Assembly: GCA_963422705.1 (NCBI GenBank)
Contig: OY730443.1
Span: forward strand, 682,001-746,000
Source of the DNA: G963422705 sp963422705
Lineage (GTDB): Bacteria > Poribacteria > WGA-4E > WGA-3G
DNA length: 64,000 nt
Direction: 5' to 3'
Shown in pieces: positions 1-7,695 of the stretch. Within the stretch, counting starts at the first letter, position 1. Every line of letters begins with the position of its first letter. The position numbers and the translations under genes are program-made. Below the pieces are notes generated by a model. That model was given only the letters and a program-made list of their open reading frames with translations, was not told the DNA's origin and did no database searches.

Positions 1-750
1 CAGGAAATTGAGACGCGAGAACGGGCTACCCTCACGGAACCAAGCAATCCGCAAAAGCAGTATCAACTCGGATTAACTTACGAGAAGTATGGAAAATCTG
101 ATAGAGCGCTCGGAGCGTATCAACGCGTATTAGAACTTGCAACGTCCGAACAAAAACCTCACACCGGTGAGAATTACCGGGTTGCCGCCAATTACAAATT
201 GGGGGTATTGCACTTTCGTAGGGGTAATCTTCAAGCAGCAGAAAATGCATATCTCCAGACAATTGCTCTTGAACCAAAACAAGCACCACCACATGCCGGG
301 TTAGGTGCCGTGTATTACCAACAAGGACAAATGGATAAAGCATTTAAAGCATATAACGATGCACTCGTGCTTGACACATCGTTAGCTATCGCACAGGCAG
401 GACTAGCCGCCATCCATCATCACCGCGGCGAACTCGACGCGGCGATTCAGAGATATCAATCAACATTACGACTAAACGATGAAGCACATTATGCACTAAA
501 TGGATTGGCGAGGCTTTACATTGAGAAAAATGTGCAGATAAAGACTGCCATCGCTTTCGCCGAAAAAGCGTTCCGTTTAGCACCCGCGCCTCAGTATCTC
601 CAAACGTTGGCATTAGCCTATTTCCAAGCAGGAGCGCAGCAACGCGCGTTGAACGCAATTCGTACCGCGATTAAAATTGCTCCTCAAAATCGCTCCCTCC
701 ACCACACTCTAGCAGAAATTCAAAAACATGAGAAGACGAACTCGCAATAA
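1..750 (+). CDS. TPR-repeat protein, 5' end outside window
   Basis: The frame is open from base 1, so the gene is cut by the left edge; the TTG at 199 is only an internal codon. The visible 249 residues are tetratricopeptide repeats: the spacing of Gly, Ala and Tyr/Leu in units such as GVLHFRRGNLQAAENAY and GLGAVYYQQGQMDKAFKAY fits the 34-residue TPR helix pair, and about six units can be seen. TPRs are protein-interaction scaffolds. The stop overlaps the start of the downstream FG-GAP/ASPIC gene by 23 bases, so the two are probably cotranscribed. The same pairing is fused into one protein at 46192-49677, which suggests that the two proteins act together. Substrate and partner are unknown. 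Confidence 0.85.
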   Translation, partial: QEIETRERATLTEPSNPQKQYQLGLTYEKYGKSDRALGAYQRVLELATSEQKPHTGENYRVAANYKLGVLHFRRGNLQAAENAYLQTIALEPKQAPPHAGLGAVYYQQGQMDKAFKAYNDALVLDTSLAIAQAGLAAIHHHRGELDAAIQRYQSTLRLNDEAHYALNGLARLYIEKNVQIKTAIAFAEKAFRLAPAPQYLQTLALAYFQAGAQQRALNAIRTAIKIAPQNRSLHHTLAEIQKHEKTNSQ

Positions 751-2467
751 GCAGCGGAGGGATTTTCATATTCGATTCAAACACAATTGCACATCGGAAA
801 AATCTTTCCCTATTAATTTGAAAAATTATTCTATATCGATTGCATTCCTGGCGCTTTTGCCCTTAGCAGCCCACGCTTCGTCAGATACAGGGATAAAATT
901 CGTTGATGTAACACAGGAAGCAGGTATCTATTGGAAACACGTGGATGGCCGCAGCGGCCAAAAATACTTTATGGAGACACTCGGTTCTGGGGCCGCTTTC
1001 TTTGATTACGACGCCGACGGCGATGCCGATTTATATCTTGTCAACGGCGCACCACTCCCCGGTTACAAGGCTGACGAGATACCTACGAATTGTCTATATC
1101 AAAACCAGGGGGATGGAACTTTTATCGACGTAACACAAAAAGCAGGTGTGGGCGATACCGGTTATGGACACGGCTGTGCTGTAGGCGACTACAATAACGA
1201 TGGCTATCTGGACATATATGTCACAAACTACGGGCAGAACCGACTCTATTGTAACAACGGAGATGGCACTTTTTCAGATGTCACTGCTGTAACAGGGGTA
1301 GCCGAGCCGAAATGGAGCACCAGTTGCGCTTTTGCAGATTACGATAGAGATGGATATCTCGATTTGTATGTTGTCAACTACATTGTCTTTAGCATCGAGC
1401 AAAATCCATGGTGTGGACTCAAGGAAAAGGGGGCCAGAGCTTACTGTGAACCTGATAACTTTCCAGCCCAATCGGATACCCTGTTTCGTAACAACGGCGA
1501 CGGGACTTTTACCGATGTGACGGTGCCTTCAGGAATTCACAACCTCAACGGCAAAGGGCTAGGCGTTGTGTGGGGAGATTACAATAATGATGGGGCACCG
1601 GATATCTATATTGCTAATGATTCCACAGAGAATTTCTTGTATCATAATCAGGGGGATGGCACATTTCAAGAGATAGGATTTATGGTTGGGGTTGCCTTCA
1701 GCGAAAATGGTATCGCTGAAAACGGGATGGGAACAGCGTTTGGAGATTGGGATAATGATGGCTGGTTGGAACTGACTGTAACGAATTATGCTCAGCAGAC
1801 AAATACACTCTACCAGAACGATAGGGATGGGTTTTTCACCGATGTTACCGCTTACACAAGAACGGGGACTATCACCTATCCTTACCTGGGGTGGGCAACC
1901 GCATTCATTGATTACGATAACGATAGTTATGCAGACATTTTTGTCGCCAACGGACATTTGCACGAAAACCTTGCGGAACTTGGACAGGAAGGCACTTACG
2001 GACAACGGAACCTTCTTTTTCAAAATAGGCACGACGGCACTTTTACCGAAGTCTCTGAATCCCTTGGCCCGGGCATGAAATTAGCCGATGTCAGCCGTGG
2101 AGCTACATTCGCCGACTACGATTTAGACGGAGACATCGACATTTTCATCACGAATTCTAATACACCACCACGACTGTTAAGAAACGACGGGGGAAACCGA
2201 AACAACTGGCTCCAAATTCGCTTGTTAGCGCGTAACAATGCCGGAGACGCAATCGGCGCCCGCGCAACGGTAACCACCGACAATATAACACAGATGCGGG
2301 AAGTACGGAGTGGCGACGGTTACCTCTGCCAGCAAGAACTCAAACTCCATTTCGGACTTGGTACAGCCGAGCAGGTAGATACAATCAAGGTGCATTGGCA
2401 AAACGGAACTGAGCAAACCGTTGAAAACATCCCCGCAAATCAGGTAATAATTATTGAGGAAAAGTAA
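728..2467 (+). CDS. FG-GAP/VCBS repeat protein with C-terminal ASPIC/UnbV domain (CRTAC1-like)
   Basis: A 579-residue exported protein. A hydrophobic segment ending LALLPLAAHAS (about residues 38-51) looks like a signal peptide. It is followed by about seven Ca-binding-type FG-GAP/VCBS blades with D-x-D-x-DG motifs (DYDADGDADLYLVNG, DYNNDGYLDIYVTNYG, DYDRDGYLDLYVVNY and similar), which should form a beta-propeller. The last ~80 residues match the ASPIC/UnbV domain (IGARATV, SGDGYLCQQE, HFGLG, VHWQNG). The family is extracellular; its molecular role is not established. ATG 728 lies inside the upstream TPR gene. TTG 818 would give a shorter leader directly before the signal peptide and cannot be excluded, because neither start has a good Shine-Dalgarno. 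Confidence 0.9.
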   Translation: MRRRTRNKQRRDFHIRFKHNCTSEKSFPINLKNYSISIAFLALLPLAAHASSDTGIKFVDVTQEAGIYWKHVDGRSGQKYFMETLGSGAAFFDYDADGDADLYLVNGAPLPGYKADEIPTNCLYQNQGDGTFIDVTQKAGVGDTGYGHGCAVGDYNNDGYLDIYVTNYGQNRLYCNNGDGTFSDVTAVTGVAEPKWSTSCAFADYDRDGYLDLYVVNYIVFSIEQNPWCGLKEKGARAYCEPDNFPAQSDTLFRNNGDGTFTDVTVPSGIHNLNGKGLGVVWGDYNNDGAPDIYIANDSTENFLYHNQGDGTFQEIGFMVGVAFSENGIAENGMGTAFGDWDNDGWLELTVTNYAQQTNTLYQNDRDGFFTDVTAYTRTGTITYPYLGWATAFIDYDNDSYADIFVANGHLHENLAELGQEGTYGQRNLLFQNRHDGTFTEVSESLGPGMKLADVSRGATFADYDLDGDIDIFITNSNTPPRLLRNDGGNRNNWLQIRLLARNNAGDAIGARATVTTDNITQMREVRSGDGYLCQQELKLHFGLGTAEQVDTIKVHWQNGTEQTVENIPANQVIIIEEK

Positions 2468-2468
2468 C

Positions 2469-2906
2469 GTGAGCAACGAATTAGAAACGACACATTTCGC
2501 TTACATCCAACGCCACTACTGGAAAGCGGTAACGTTTCTGGTGATATTAATTTTAATTGGTAGTGGGTTTTGGGGGGTACGGCGGTTCTCTCCCGCACTG
2601 TTCCTTGGAAAACCAGATTTTATCGCTGTCCCGAATGAGCAGCATGCTTCTGGACAAGGAGACGAAAACGCCGAGAAAAAAAATAGACGTGTAGACGACA
2701 TACGACTCAATATTAACACTGCAACCGCGACACAACTTGAAACCCTTCCAAAAATCGGGCCACAACTGGCACGTAAAATCGTACAATACCGTGCCCAGTC
2801 CGGTAACTTTACTTCTGTTGATGCCCTGAAAAACGTCAGCGGAATTGGGGAGAAAACATTAGAAAAACTGAAGCCTTTTATTTCCGTAGATTCACAAAAT
2901 AAGTGA
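2469..2906 (+). CDS. ComEA-like membrane-anchored helix-hairpin-helix protein
   Basis: A 145-residue protein with one N-terminal membrane segment (about residues 18-40, rich in V/L/I), a short hydrophilic linker and a C-terminal helix-hairpin-helix pair: INTATATQLETLPKIGPQLA, then KNVSGIGEKTLEKLKP. This is the ComEA arrangement, a DNA-binding module displayed on the outer face of the inner membrane and used in DNA uptake. I chose GTG 2469 because GAGGAAA at 2456-2462 is well spaced from it and the upstream gene stops one base before it; TTG 2454 would overlap that gene. No other competence genes are nearby, so a role in transformation is inferred only from the family. Confidence 0.85.
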   Translation: MSNELETTHFAYIQRHYWKAVTFLVILILIGSGFWGVRRFSPALFLGKPDFIAVPNEQHASGQGDENAEKKNRRVDDIRLNINTATATQLETLPKIGPQLARKIVQYRAQSGNFTSVDALKNVSGIGEKTLEKLKPFISVDSQNK

Positions 2907-3028
2907 ACATATCAGCAAGCAAGTAGAAAATACACCCTCCGGCGGAAGCCACGCGACAAAGTACAGCGATGCTTTAGCGGGTAGCCCAGCCTCCTAACAG
3001 CACCGATGCTAAATATCTATGCTAAAAT

Positions 3029-3634
3029 TCATGATAAGCAGGGAATCACCTTCCCATTTTCAGTGAAAACGTGTTCAAGAGGGACATCCCAGGGCTGCGG
3101 GAAGGTATCATCAACCAGTTGTAGTTCGTAAGCTAGCCCAGCTGTAACAGCACTTGGACATTTCGGTAAAAACCTATCATAGAACCCTTTTCCATATCCA
3201 AGGCGGTAACCTTTCCTATCGAAGACAATGCCCGGAACGAGAATGAGTTTAAGTTGAGATAAGTTAACAGCCGGACAAGTCGCATCCGGTTCTAACATCC
3301 CGTAATTATGGCGTACCAATTCGGTATCTGGATTTTGGATTTGGCGCGGAACCAGCCGCCGGTTTTGTACGTCTACAACCGGTGCGCAAACCTGTTTTTC
3401 TTTTTTCAGCATGTAAGCAAGCAAGTTCATCGTTTCCACTTCGCTTTTCATGTTCAGGTAGAACATCATTGACTTGAAGCCTTTAGCATGTATCCAACTG
3501 ATAAGATGATTGGCAATCCGCGCGCTGAACTTTGTACGAAGAAACGGTGAGAGCTGCTCGCGACGATGTTGTATTTCGGTACGAAGGGCTTTCCGTTTTT
3601 GTAAGGGCGTGTGTGGGAAATCTCGTTGGTTCAT
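3029..3634 (-). CDS. 5-formyltetrahydrofolate cyclo-ligase (MTHFS)
   Basis: A 201-residue protein of normal length for the MTHFS (YgfA/Fau) family, which converts 5-formyl-THF to 5,10-methenyl-THF using ATP in the cytosol. The diagnostic C-terminal stretch LILVPGIVFDRKGYRLGYGK, followed by GFYDRFL, carries the substrate and ATP-binding glycine loop. The N-terminal basic region (KRKALRTEIQHRREQLS) also fits. Its start codon overlaps the stop of the upstream EutN/CcmL gene by four bases (ATGA), so translation is probably coupled. The coupling to a microcompartment shell gene is unusual and is treated as a finding. Confidence 0.93.
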   Translation of the reverse strand: MNQRDFPHTPLQKRKALRTEIQHRREQLSPFLRTKFSARIANHLISWIHAKGFKSMMFYLNMKSEVETMNLLAYMLKKEKQVCAPVVDVQNRRLVPRQIQNPDTELVRHNYGMLEPDATCPAVNLSQLKLILVPGIVFDRKGYRLGYGKGFYDRFLPKCPSAVTAGLAYELQLVDDTFPQPWDVPLEHVFTENGKVIPCLS

Positions 3635-3918
3635 TTTTGATACTCAACTGTGCCGCAGACTTCTATCGTATCTACAATCGCCATGATAACCGCATCAACA
3701 GGCTTGTTGCTGGTTACCCGCGTCTGCCGCGCTGAGCTCCCCGTGGCGATAAGCACAATTTCCCCGATGCCCGCCCCAACAGCGTCCACGGCAACAGTGT
3801 ATTTACGCGCCACTTCTCCATCCGGACTCACATCTTGCACAATCATTAGCTTGCTGCCTACCAGTTTTTCGTCCTTCTGCGTAGCGACGACTGTCCCTGT
3901 AACCTTTCCTAGTATCAT
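3631..3918 (-). CDS. EutN/CcmL-family bacterial microcompartment vertex protein (BMC-P)
   Basis: A 95-residue protein with the family's typical start MILGKVTGTVVATQKDEKLVG and the pentamer-forming core VAVDAVGAGIGEIVLIATGS, followed by SSARQT and PVDAVIMAIVD. Such proteins form pentamers that cap the twelve vertices of polyhedral protein organelles. No hexameric shell protein (BMC-H or BMC-T), encapsulated enzyme or aldehyde dehydrogenase is found in this window, so it is a lone vertex gene here. It is first in a two-gene leftward unit with MTHFS and is divergent from the glycine oxidase gene. The family assignment is strong; the organelle is not shown. Confidence 0.92.
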   Translation of the reverse strand: MILGKVTGTVVATQKDEKLVGSKLMIVQDVSPDGEVARKYTVAVDAVGAGIGEIVLIATGSSARQTRVTSNKPVDAVIMAIVDTIEVCGTVEYQK

Positions 3919-4136
3919 TTAAAATCCTTTCCATTTACGCCACTATGTTGGTTAAATATTACCGAGATTTTTATAGGGATTACGCAAAACCAATCGAAAA
4001 ATGATAGAATTTGCGGTGGTTTTCATGAAAATAATTAGACAAGAACACGTTTCAAATTTCATTCAATGAATACGGTGGATAACCCCCTTAATCTATGTTA
4101 AACTATTACCATGGTAAAAGTCAAGTTTACGCAAAA

Positions 4137-5264
4137 ATGAGCACGGAGGAACCCTTGAGCCAGAATCACACAGATGTTGTTGTTGTTGGTGGGGGCATTA
4201 TTGGATGTGCCATCGCATACAATCTAGCAAAGTGCGACGTCAACACTGTTGTCATTGAGAAAGCAATGCGAGTGGGTACTGAAGCCTCGTGGGCGGGCGC
4301 GGGAATCTTAACCGCACACGCCTCAACACATGAACCGTATCCAACGCTATGCCGTGCTAGTCTTGACTTGTACCCCGCACTCGCAGATGAACTTAAGGCG
4401 GAAACCCAGATTGATGTGGAATTCATTCGGGCCGGGACACTATCAGTATTCTTTGATGCTGTCGAAGCGACGGGGATAATCGGTTTAGCAGAACGACGGG
4501 TTAACCGGGGATTTTCAGCGGAGATTTTGAACGCTGAACAGGCATGGGACTTAGAACCCGCACTCTCACGCGATATTGCAGGCGCCGTCCTATTCCCTGA
4601 AGATGCCCAGGTGCGGAACCCAAAACTTGTCACAGCCTTGGCAAAAGCTGCTGGAAAACTCGGTGCGACTTTTAAGTTAGGCAATCCTGTTACCGGATTC
4701 ATTCGCGAAAACGGCAAGGTTGTAGGGGCCAGTGTTAACGGCGAAACCGTATACGCCGACACGTTTGTCATTGCCGCCGGATGTTGGACAAGCCAGCTCA
4801 CAGCACTACTCGGCGCTCCCATACAAATTTTGCCCGCAAAGGGACAGATAGTGCTTGTTGAGACAATGCCGCCACTTCTCAACGCTACGATTGATGGACT
4901 CGGCATCTATCTCGTCCCGCGTAACGATGGAAAACTTCTAATTGGAGCTACCCTCGAATTTGTCGGTTATGACAAAAGTACTACAGTCGATGGGGTTAAA
5001 GAACTGATTGATGCAGCAATTCAAATTGCACCGGAAATTGCAAGCCGTAACTTCGGGAAAACGTGGGCAGGGTTGCGGCCATATATCAAAAAGGGGCCCG
5101 GGCTCGGTTATCTGCCTAGGTATGACAATGTGGTATTGGCATCCGGACACTACAAAAATGGGATTCTCCTCGCTCCTATTACAGGAAAACTTATCGCCGA
5201 GTTGATAACAACAGGAACCACCTCTCTTTCGCTAAATCCATTTCAACCTATTATCGACGAATAA
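4137..5264 (+). CDS. FAD-dependent glycine oxidase / D-amino-acid oxidase family (ThiO-like)
   Basis: A flavoprotein of about 375 residues. The N-terminal Rossmann motif VVVVGGGIIGCAIAYNLA binds the FAD ADP moiety, and EASWAGAGIL follows as in ThiO/DAO proteins. The C-terminal block TWAGLRPYIKKGPGLGYLPR, then GHYKNGILLAPITG, is the typical ThiO signature. ThiO makes the glycine imine used for the thiamine thiazole ring, but no other thiamine genes are nearby, so general glycine or D-amino-acid oxidation is equally possible. Starts at ATG 4095, ATG 4137 and TTG 4155 are all in frame. GGAGGA at 4145-4150 would serve TTG 4155 at short spacing; the FAD motif sits closest to the two later starts. 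Confidence 0.88.
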   Translation: MSTEEPLSQNHTDVVVVGGGIIGCAIAYNLAKCDVNTVVIEKAMRVGTEASWAGAGILTAHASTHEPYPTLCRASLDLYPALADELKAETQIDVEFIRAGTLSVFFDAVEATGIIGLAERRVNRGFSAEILNAEQAWDLEPALSRDIAGAVLFPEDAQVRNPKLVTALAKAAGKLGATFKLGNPVTGFIRENGKVVGASVNGETVYADTFVIAAGCWTSQLTALLGAPIQILPAKGQIVLVETMPPLLNATIDGLGIYLVPRNDGKLLIGATLEFVGYDKSTTVDGVKELIDAAIQIAPEIASRNFGKTWAGLRPYIKKGPGLGYLPRYDNVVLASGHYKNGILLAPITGKLIAELITTGTTSLSLNPFQPIIDE

Positions 5265-5423
5265 AAATCTTCGCAACAACTTTGTTGAAAAAAATCGGTT
5301 TTTATTGATTTTAAATGAATCTTTTTCCGGTGGTGGGGTTAAACTATTTACATTATCCTGTTTCCGAACAGAGTTATTAGAATTACTTATCTTACCATAA
5401 CGCTTTAGAAAGGAGATCATACA

Positions 5424-5663
5424 ATGCGTCAGTACATTCAACTTTTAACGGAGGCAATGCCTCTTGTGAGGGATAAAAATTCGCGTCTGCCCAGGGCAGC
5501 CGAGAGGGTATCCCGACGAAAAGAAAATGTTTTTGAAACGAACGCGGAACGCCCTTTTTGGACGAGAACGCAATCGTGGAAAAGGTACCAACTTAGGGGT
5601 GAACGAGGAAGCCGAAACCATAAACACTGTCGGAAGGAGGTAGGTTGGTTCGCCTTCGCTTGA
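5424..5663 (+). CDS. Possible small arginine-rich protein or structured leader upstream of the ECF sigma gene
   Basis: An ATG at 5424 follows a strong Shine-Dalgarno (AGGAGAT, 5411-5417) and opens 79 codons that end 25 bases before the sigma gene. The predicted peptide is very rich in Arg and matches nothing I recognise. The DNA is also rich in short perfect hairpins: GAGGC/GCCTC at 5451-5463 and CTGCC/GGCAG at 5487-5499, with GGG/CCC near 5506-5514. It could therefore be a small regulatory gene, a translated leader, or a structured 5' UTR with a chance ORF. I do not recognise a known riboswitch class. Confidence 0.35.
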   Translation: MRQYIQLLTEAMPLVRDKNSRLPRAAERVSRRKENVFETNAERPFWTRTQSWKRYQLRGERGSRNHKHCRKEVGWFAFA

Positions 5664-5688
5664 ACACTCCTTAACTAAGGAGACAAGC

Positions 5689-6276
5689 ATGCAGCAAACT
5701 GACGAACAGTTGATGCTCTCTGCCAAAGAAGGTGATAGAGACGCATTCCAAATTTTAACGAAACGCCACTATTCACATACTTTAAATTTTATCCATCGAT
5801 TTGTAAAAGAACGGACGCTGGCCGAAGACATCTGTCAAGAGACGTTCATCAGGCTTTGGCAGAGCGCAACAAGGTACCGCCCCATTGCAAAATTCCGCAC
5901 TTTTCTTTATCACATCGCTAAGAACGCCTGCTTAAAACAGTTGGAAAAAGAACAACGCGTACCATGGGTTGAATCATTGGACGCTCTCGCTAATCCGAAG
6001 CATGAAAATCATCAGCCCTTCGCGGTGACGATTGCAGATACGCATGACTCACCTGAAGCAATTCTAATTGCTCAAGAGACACGGGAGGTAATTCAAGCCG
6101 CAATCAATAAACTCTCAAAAGAACACCAAGTCGTGTTTCAATTAACAGAACTTCACGGGTTATCTTATCAAGAAGTCGCCGATATTGTCGAATGCCCAAT
6201 CGGGACAGTTGCTTCGCGCAAAAACGCTGCTATCCAACAACTTCGGAAATTTTTGGCGCCTTATCGAGAAATATAG
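5689..6276 (+). CDS. ECF-family RNA polymerase sigma factor
   Basis: A 195-residue sigma70-family protein with only the two essential ECF regions. Sigma-2 covers roughly residues 10-85 (DRDAFQILTKRHYSHTLNFI, LAEDICQETFIRLW, FRTFLYHIAKNACL), which bind core polymerase and the -10 element. Sigma-4 covers about residues 130-190 (INKLSKEHQVVFQLTELHGL, SYQEVADIVECPIGTVASRK), a helix-turn-helix for the -35 element. Start ATG 5689 has AAGGAGA at good spacing. No anti-sigma factor gene is adjacent; upstream is the structured leader and possible small ORF at 5424-5663. The regulon is unknown. Confidence 0.93.
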   Translation: MQQTDEQLMLSAKEGDRDAFQILTKRHYSHTLNFIHRFVKERTLAEDICQETFIRLWQSATRYRPIAKFRTFLYHIAKNACLKQLEKEQRVPWVESLDALANPKHENHQPFAVTIADTHDSPEAILIAQETREVIQAAINKLSKEHQVVFQLTELHGLSYQEVADIVECPIGTVASRKNAAIQQLRKFLAPYREI

Positions 6277-6593
6277 CATCCTTGTAGGGTAACTTAGAAC
6301 CCCGTGATACTTTTTTATTTCTACGAATCGCTTGTGATAAAAGACTCACTTTACACCCTGGCTCGTCAATTTCGTGCCAGGGTGGTTTACTTCCACGCCT
6401 AGCTCCTCTTTACTTCGCCATTCAGAACGGAACTCAAACGGCGCACTTTTAGGAGGGAGCCCTGATTACGATGAAAACCTTGAAAATCAAATGAATCTCA
6501 ACGGCTCTTATTTTAACTTGATGTTTCTGAGTCAATCGTGTACGCTATTTTTCACAATAGCAGAAACAATTCCGAAATTTGAGAGATGAATGG
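6277..6593. other. Intergenic region between sigma factor and acetyltransferase genes
   Basis: About 317 bases with no convincing gene. A 71-codon ORF at 6374-6589 starts inside the hairpin at 6354-6384, has no ribosome binding site and a low-complexity product. Apart from that hairpin, the region is AT-rich before the next start and probably contains the promoter of the acetyltransferase gene, but I cannot point to clear boxes. Confidence 0.5.
6354..6384 (+). terminator. Hairpin downstream of the ECF sigma gene, terminator-like
   Basis: A perfect 9-bp inverted repeat, CACCCTGGC at 6354-6362 and GCCAGGGTG at 6376-6384, with a 13-base loop, lies 78 bases after the sigma stop. It is followed by GGTTTAC rather than a clear run of T, so it could be a weak intrinsic terminator or an RNA-processing stem. 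Confidence 0.45.
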
Positions 6594-7439
6594 ATGAGTG
6601 AAGCCCAGGCGATAGAAAAAACAACAGTTCCCGCCACAATAGTATCCTTAAAAAATGAACTCAAGATACTTGGAGTGCAAGAGGGAATGGTGCTGTTAGT
6701 TCATTCGTCATTAAATTCAATGGGATGGGTGTGTGGCGGGCCAGTCGCTGTCATCCACGCACTGCAAGACGCAATAGGCAGTCAGGGAACCCTTGTGATG
6801 CCTACACACTCAACCGATTTAAGTGAGCCGAGTAAATGGAAAAATCCGCCTGTGCCCGCGTCATGGTGGGCAATCATACGGAAAAACATGCCACCCTATC
6901 AACCGGGGATGACACCAACCCGGACTATGGGGGTAATTCCGGAGACTTTCCGAAAGCAGGAAGGGGTTCTCCGTAGCTCACATCCACAAAACTCGTTTTG
7001 TGCATCCGGGCCTCAAGCTTCGCGGATTGTACAGAATCATTCATTGGAATTTGGATTAGGGGAGCAATCCCCGCTCGCAAGAATTTACGATTTGCATGGC
7101 TTTATCTTGTTGATTGGGGTAGGACATGCCAACAATACCTCTATACACCTCGCAGAATACCGGGCGACATTTTCCACCAAGCGGGTTGTACAAGAGGCAG
7201 CACCGATTTTTCAGAACGGTTCACGGGTATGGAAAACCTTTGAAGAAATTAATCTGGATAGCTCAGATTTTGAGCAGCTCGGTGCCGACTTTCTACACGC
7301 AGATGGAGGAAAGCGGGTTAAACGCGGTAAGCTCGGACTCGCAAATTGTCAACTGATTCCACAACAAGACATCGTTGACTTTGCAACGGATTGGATGCAG
7401 CGAAACCGAACCAAATATCCTAAGGAGGAAAGAGATTAG
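6594..7439 (+). CDS. AAC(3)-family aminoglycoside N3-acetyltransferase-like protein
   Basis: A 281-residue member of the antibiotic_NAT (AAC(3)/YokD) family, which moves acetyl from acetyl-CoA to an amino group. Family hallmarks are VLLVHSSLNSMGW near the N-terminus, GTLVMPTHS, RSSHPQNSFCASGPQA in the middle and SPLARIYDLHGFILLIGVGH followed by TSIHLAEYRA. ATG 6594 has GAGAG at 6581-6585 upstream; TTG 6579 is a weaker alternative. Many chromosomal members do not give drug resistance and their natural substrate is unknown. The gene stands alone, without mobile-element signs, so a native role is more likely than an acquired resistance gene. Confidence 0.85.
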   Translation: MSEAQAIEKTTVPATIVSLKNELKILGVQEGMVLLVHSSLNSMGWVCGGPVAVIHALQDAIGSQGTLVMPTHSTDLSEPSKWKNPPVPASWWAIIRKNMPPYQPGMTPTRTMGVIPETFRKQEGVLRSSHPQNSFCASGPQASRIVQNHSLEFGLGEQSPLARIYDLHGFILLIGVGHANNTSIHLAEYRATFSTKRVVQEAAPIFQNGSRVWKTFEEINLDSSDFEQLGADFLHADGGKRVKRGKLGLANCQLIPQQDIVDFATDWMQRNRTKYPKEERD

Positions 7440-7452
7440 GGCACTCAAAAAA

Positions 7453-7695
7453 ATGCCCTGGACTACAACCAAATTAGGTAGATGGGCACTGCACATCCAG
7501 GAGCGCTCCGCGCTGTACAAGCAGCCGCATTTCAGATAGCTTTTATACCGCAGCCCTTTGGAATATCGGCCAGAACGAGTGCAGGAAATTAGCACACATC
7601 CAGCAGCCGATTTTAACCAGTTGGCAGCACGGTTGGGATTAGGATGGAAAAAACGGATTTCAATTAAAAGAATCACAAAAAGGAATCAATTATGA
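7453..7695 (+). pseudogene. Small ORF interrupted by an in-frame TAG, overlapping the next start
   Basis: One frame runs from ATG 7453 to TGA 7693-7695 (81 codons counting the stops) with a single amber codon at 7537-7539. After the amber the peptide looks protein-like (SPLEYRPERVQEISTHPAAD, then QLAARLGLGWKKR), and its final TGA overlaps the ATG of the dehydrogenase gene in the ATGA arrangement seen at other gene junctions here. The likeliest reading is a decayed small gene; amber readthrough or a sequencing error are alternatives. I recognise no family. The nearest Shine-Dalgarno (AAGGAGG near 7422) is too far from ATG 7453, so the true start may also be lost. Confidence 0.4.

Noticed and set aside
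1559..2032. 157-codon ORF antisense to the FG-GAP gene
   Set aside because: Long only because the repeated Asp/Asn codons of the propeller lack stops on the opposite strand.
4166..4906. 246-codon ORF antisense to the glycine oxidase gene
   Set aside because: Shadow frame of a gene with clear FAD motifs; Ser/Thr/Pro-rich composition typical of antisense frames.
5270..5310. Terminator after the glycine oxidase gene (CAACA/TGTTG stem)
   Set aside because: The 5-bp AT-rich stem is weak and is followed by A rather than T on the coding strand.
6374..6589. 71-codon ORF between the sigma factor and acetyltransferase genes
   Set aside because: No ribosome site, starts inside a hairpin, and its product is low-complexity with no family resemblance.
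6594..7439. Acquired antibiotic resistance gene
   Set aside because: The AAC(3) family match is good, but there is no cassette, integron or transposon context, so a native acetyltransferase is more likely.
7293..7676. 127-codon leftward ORF overlapping the acetyltransferase end
   Set aside because: It is antisense to a clear gene and to the amber-interrupted frame; no start signal and no recognisable protein.
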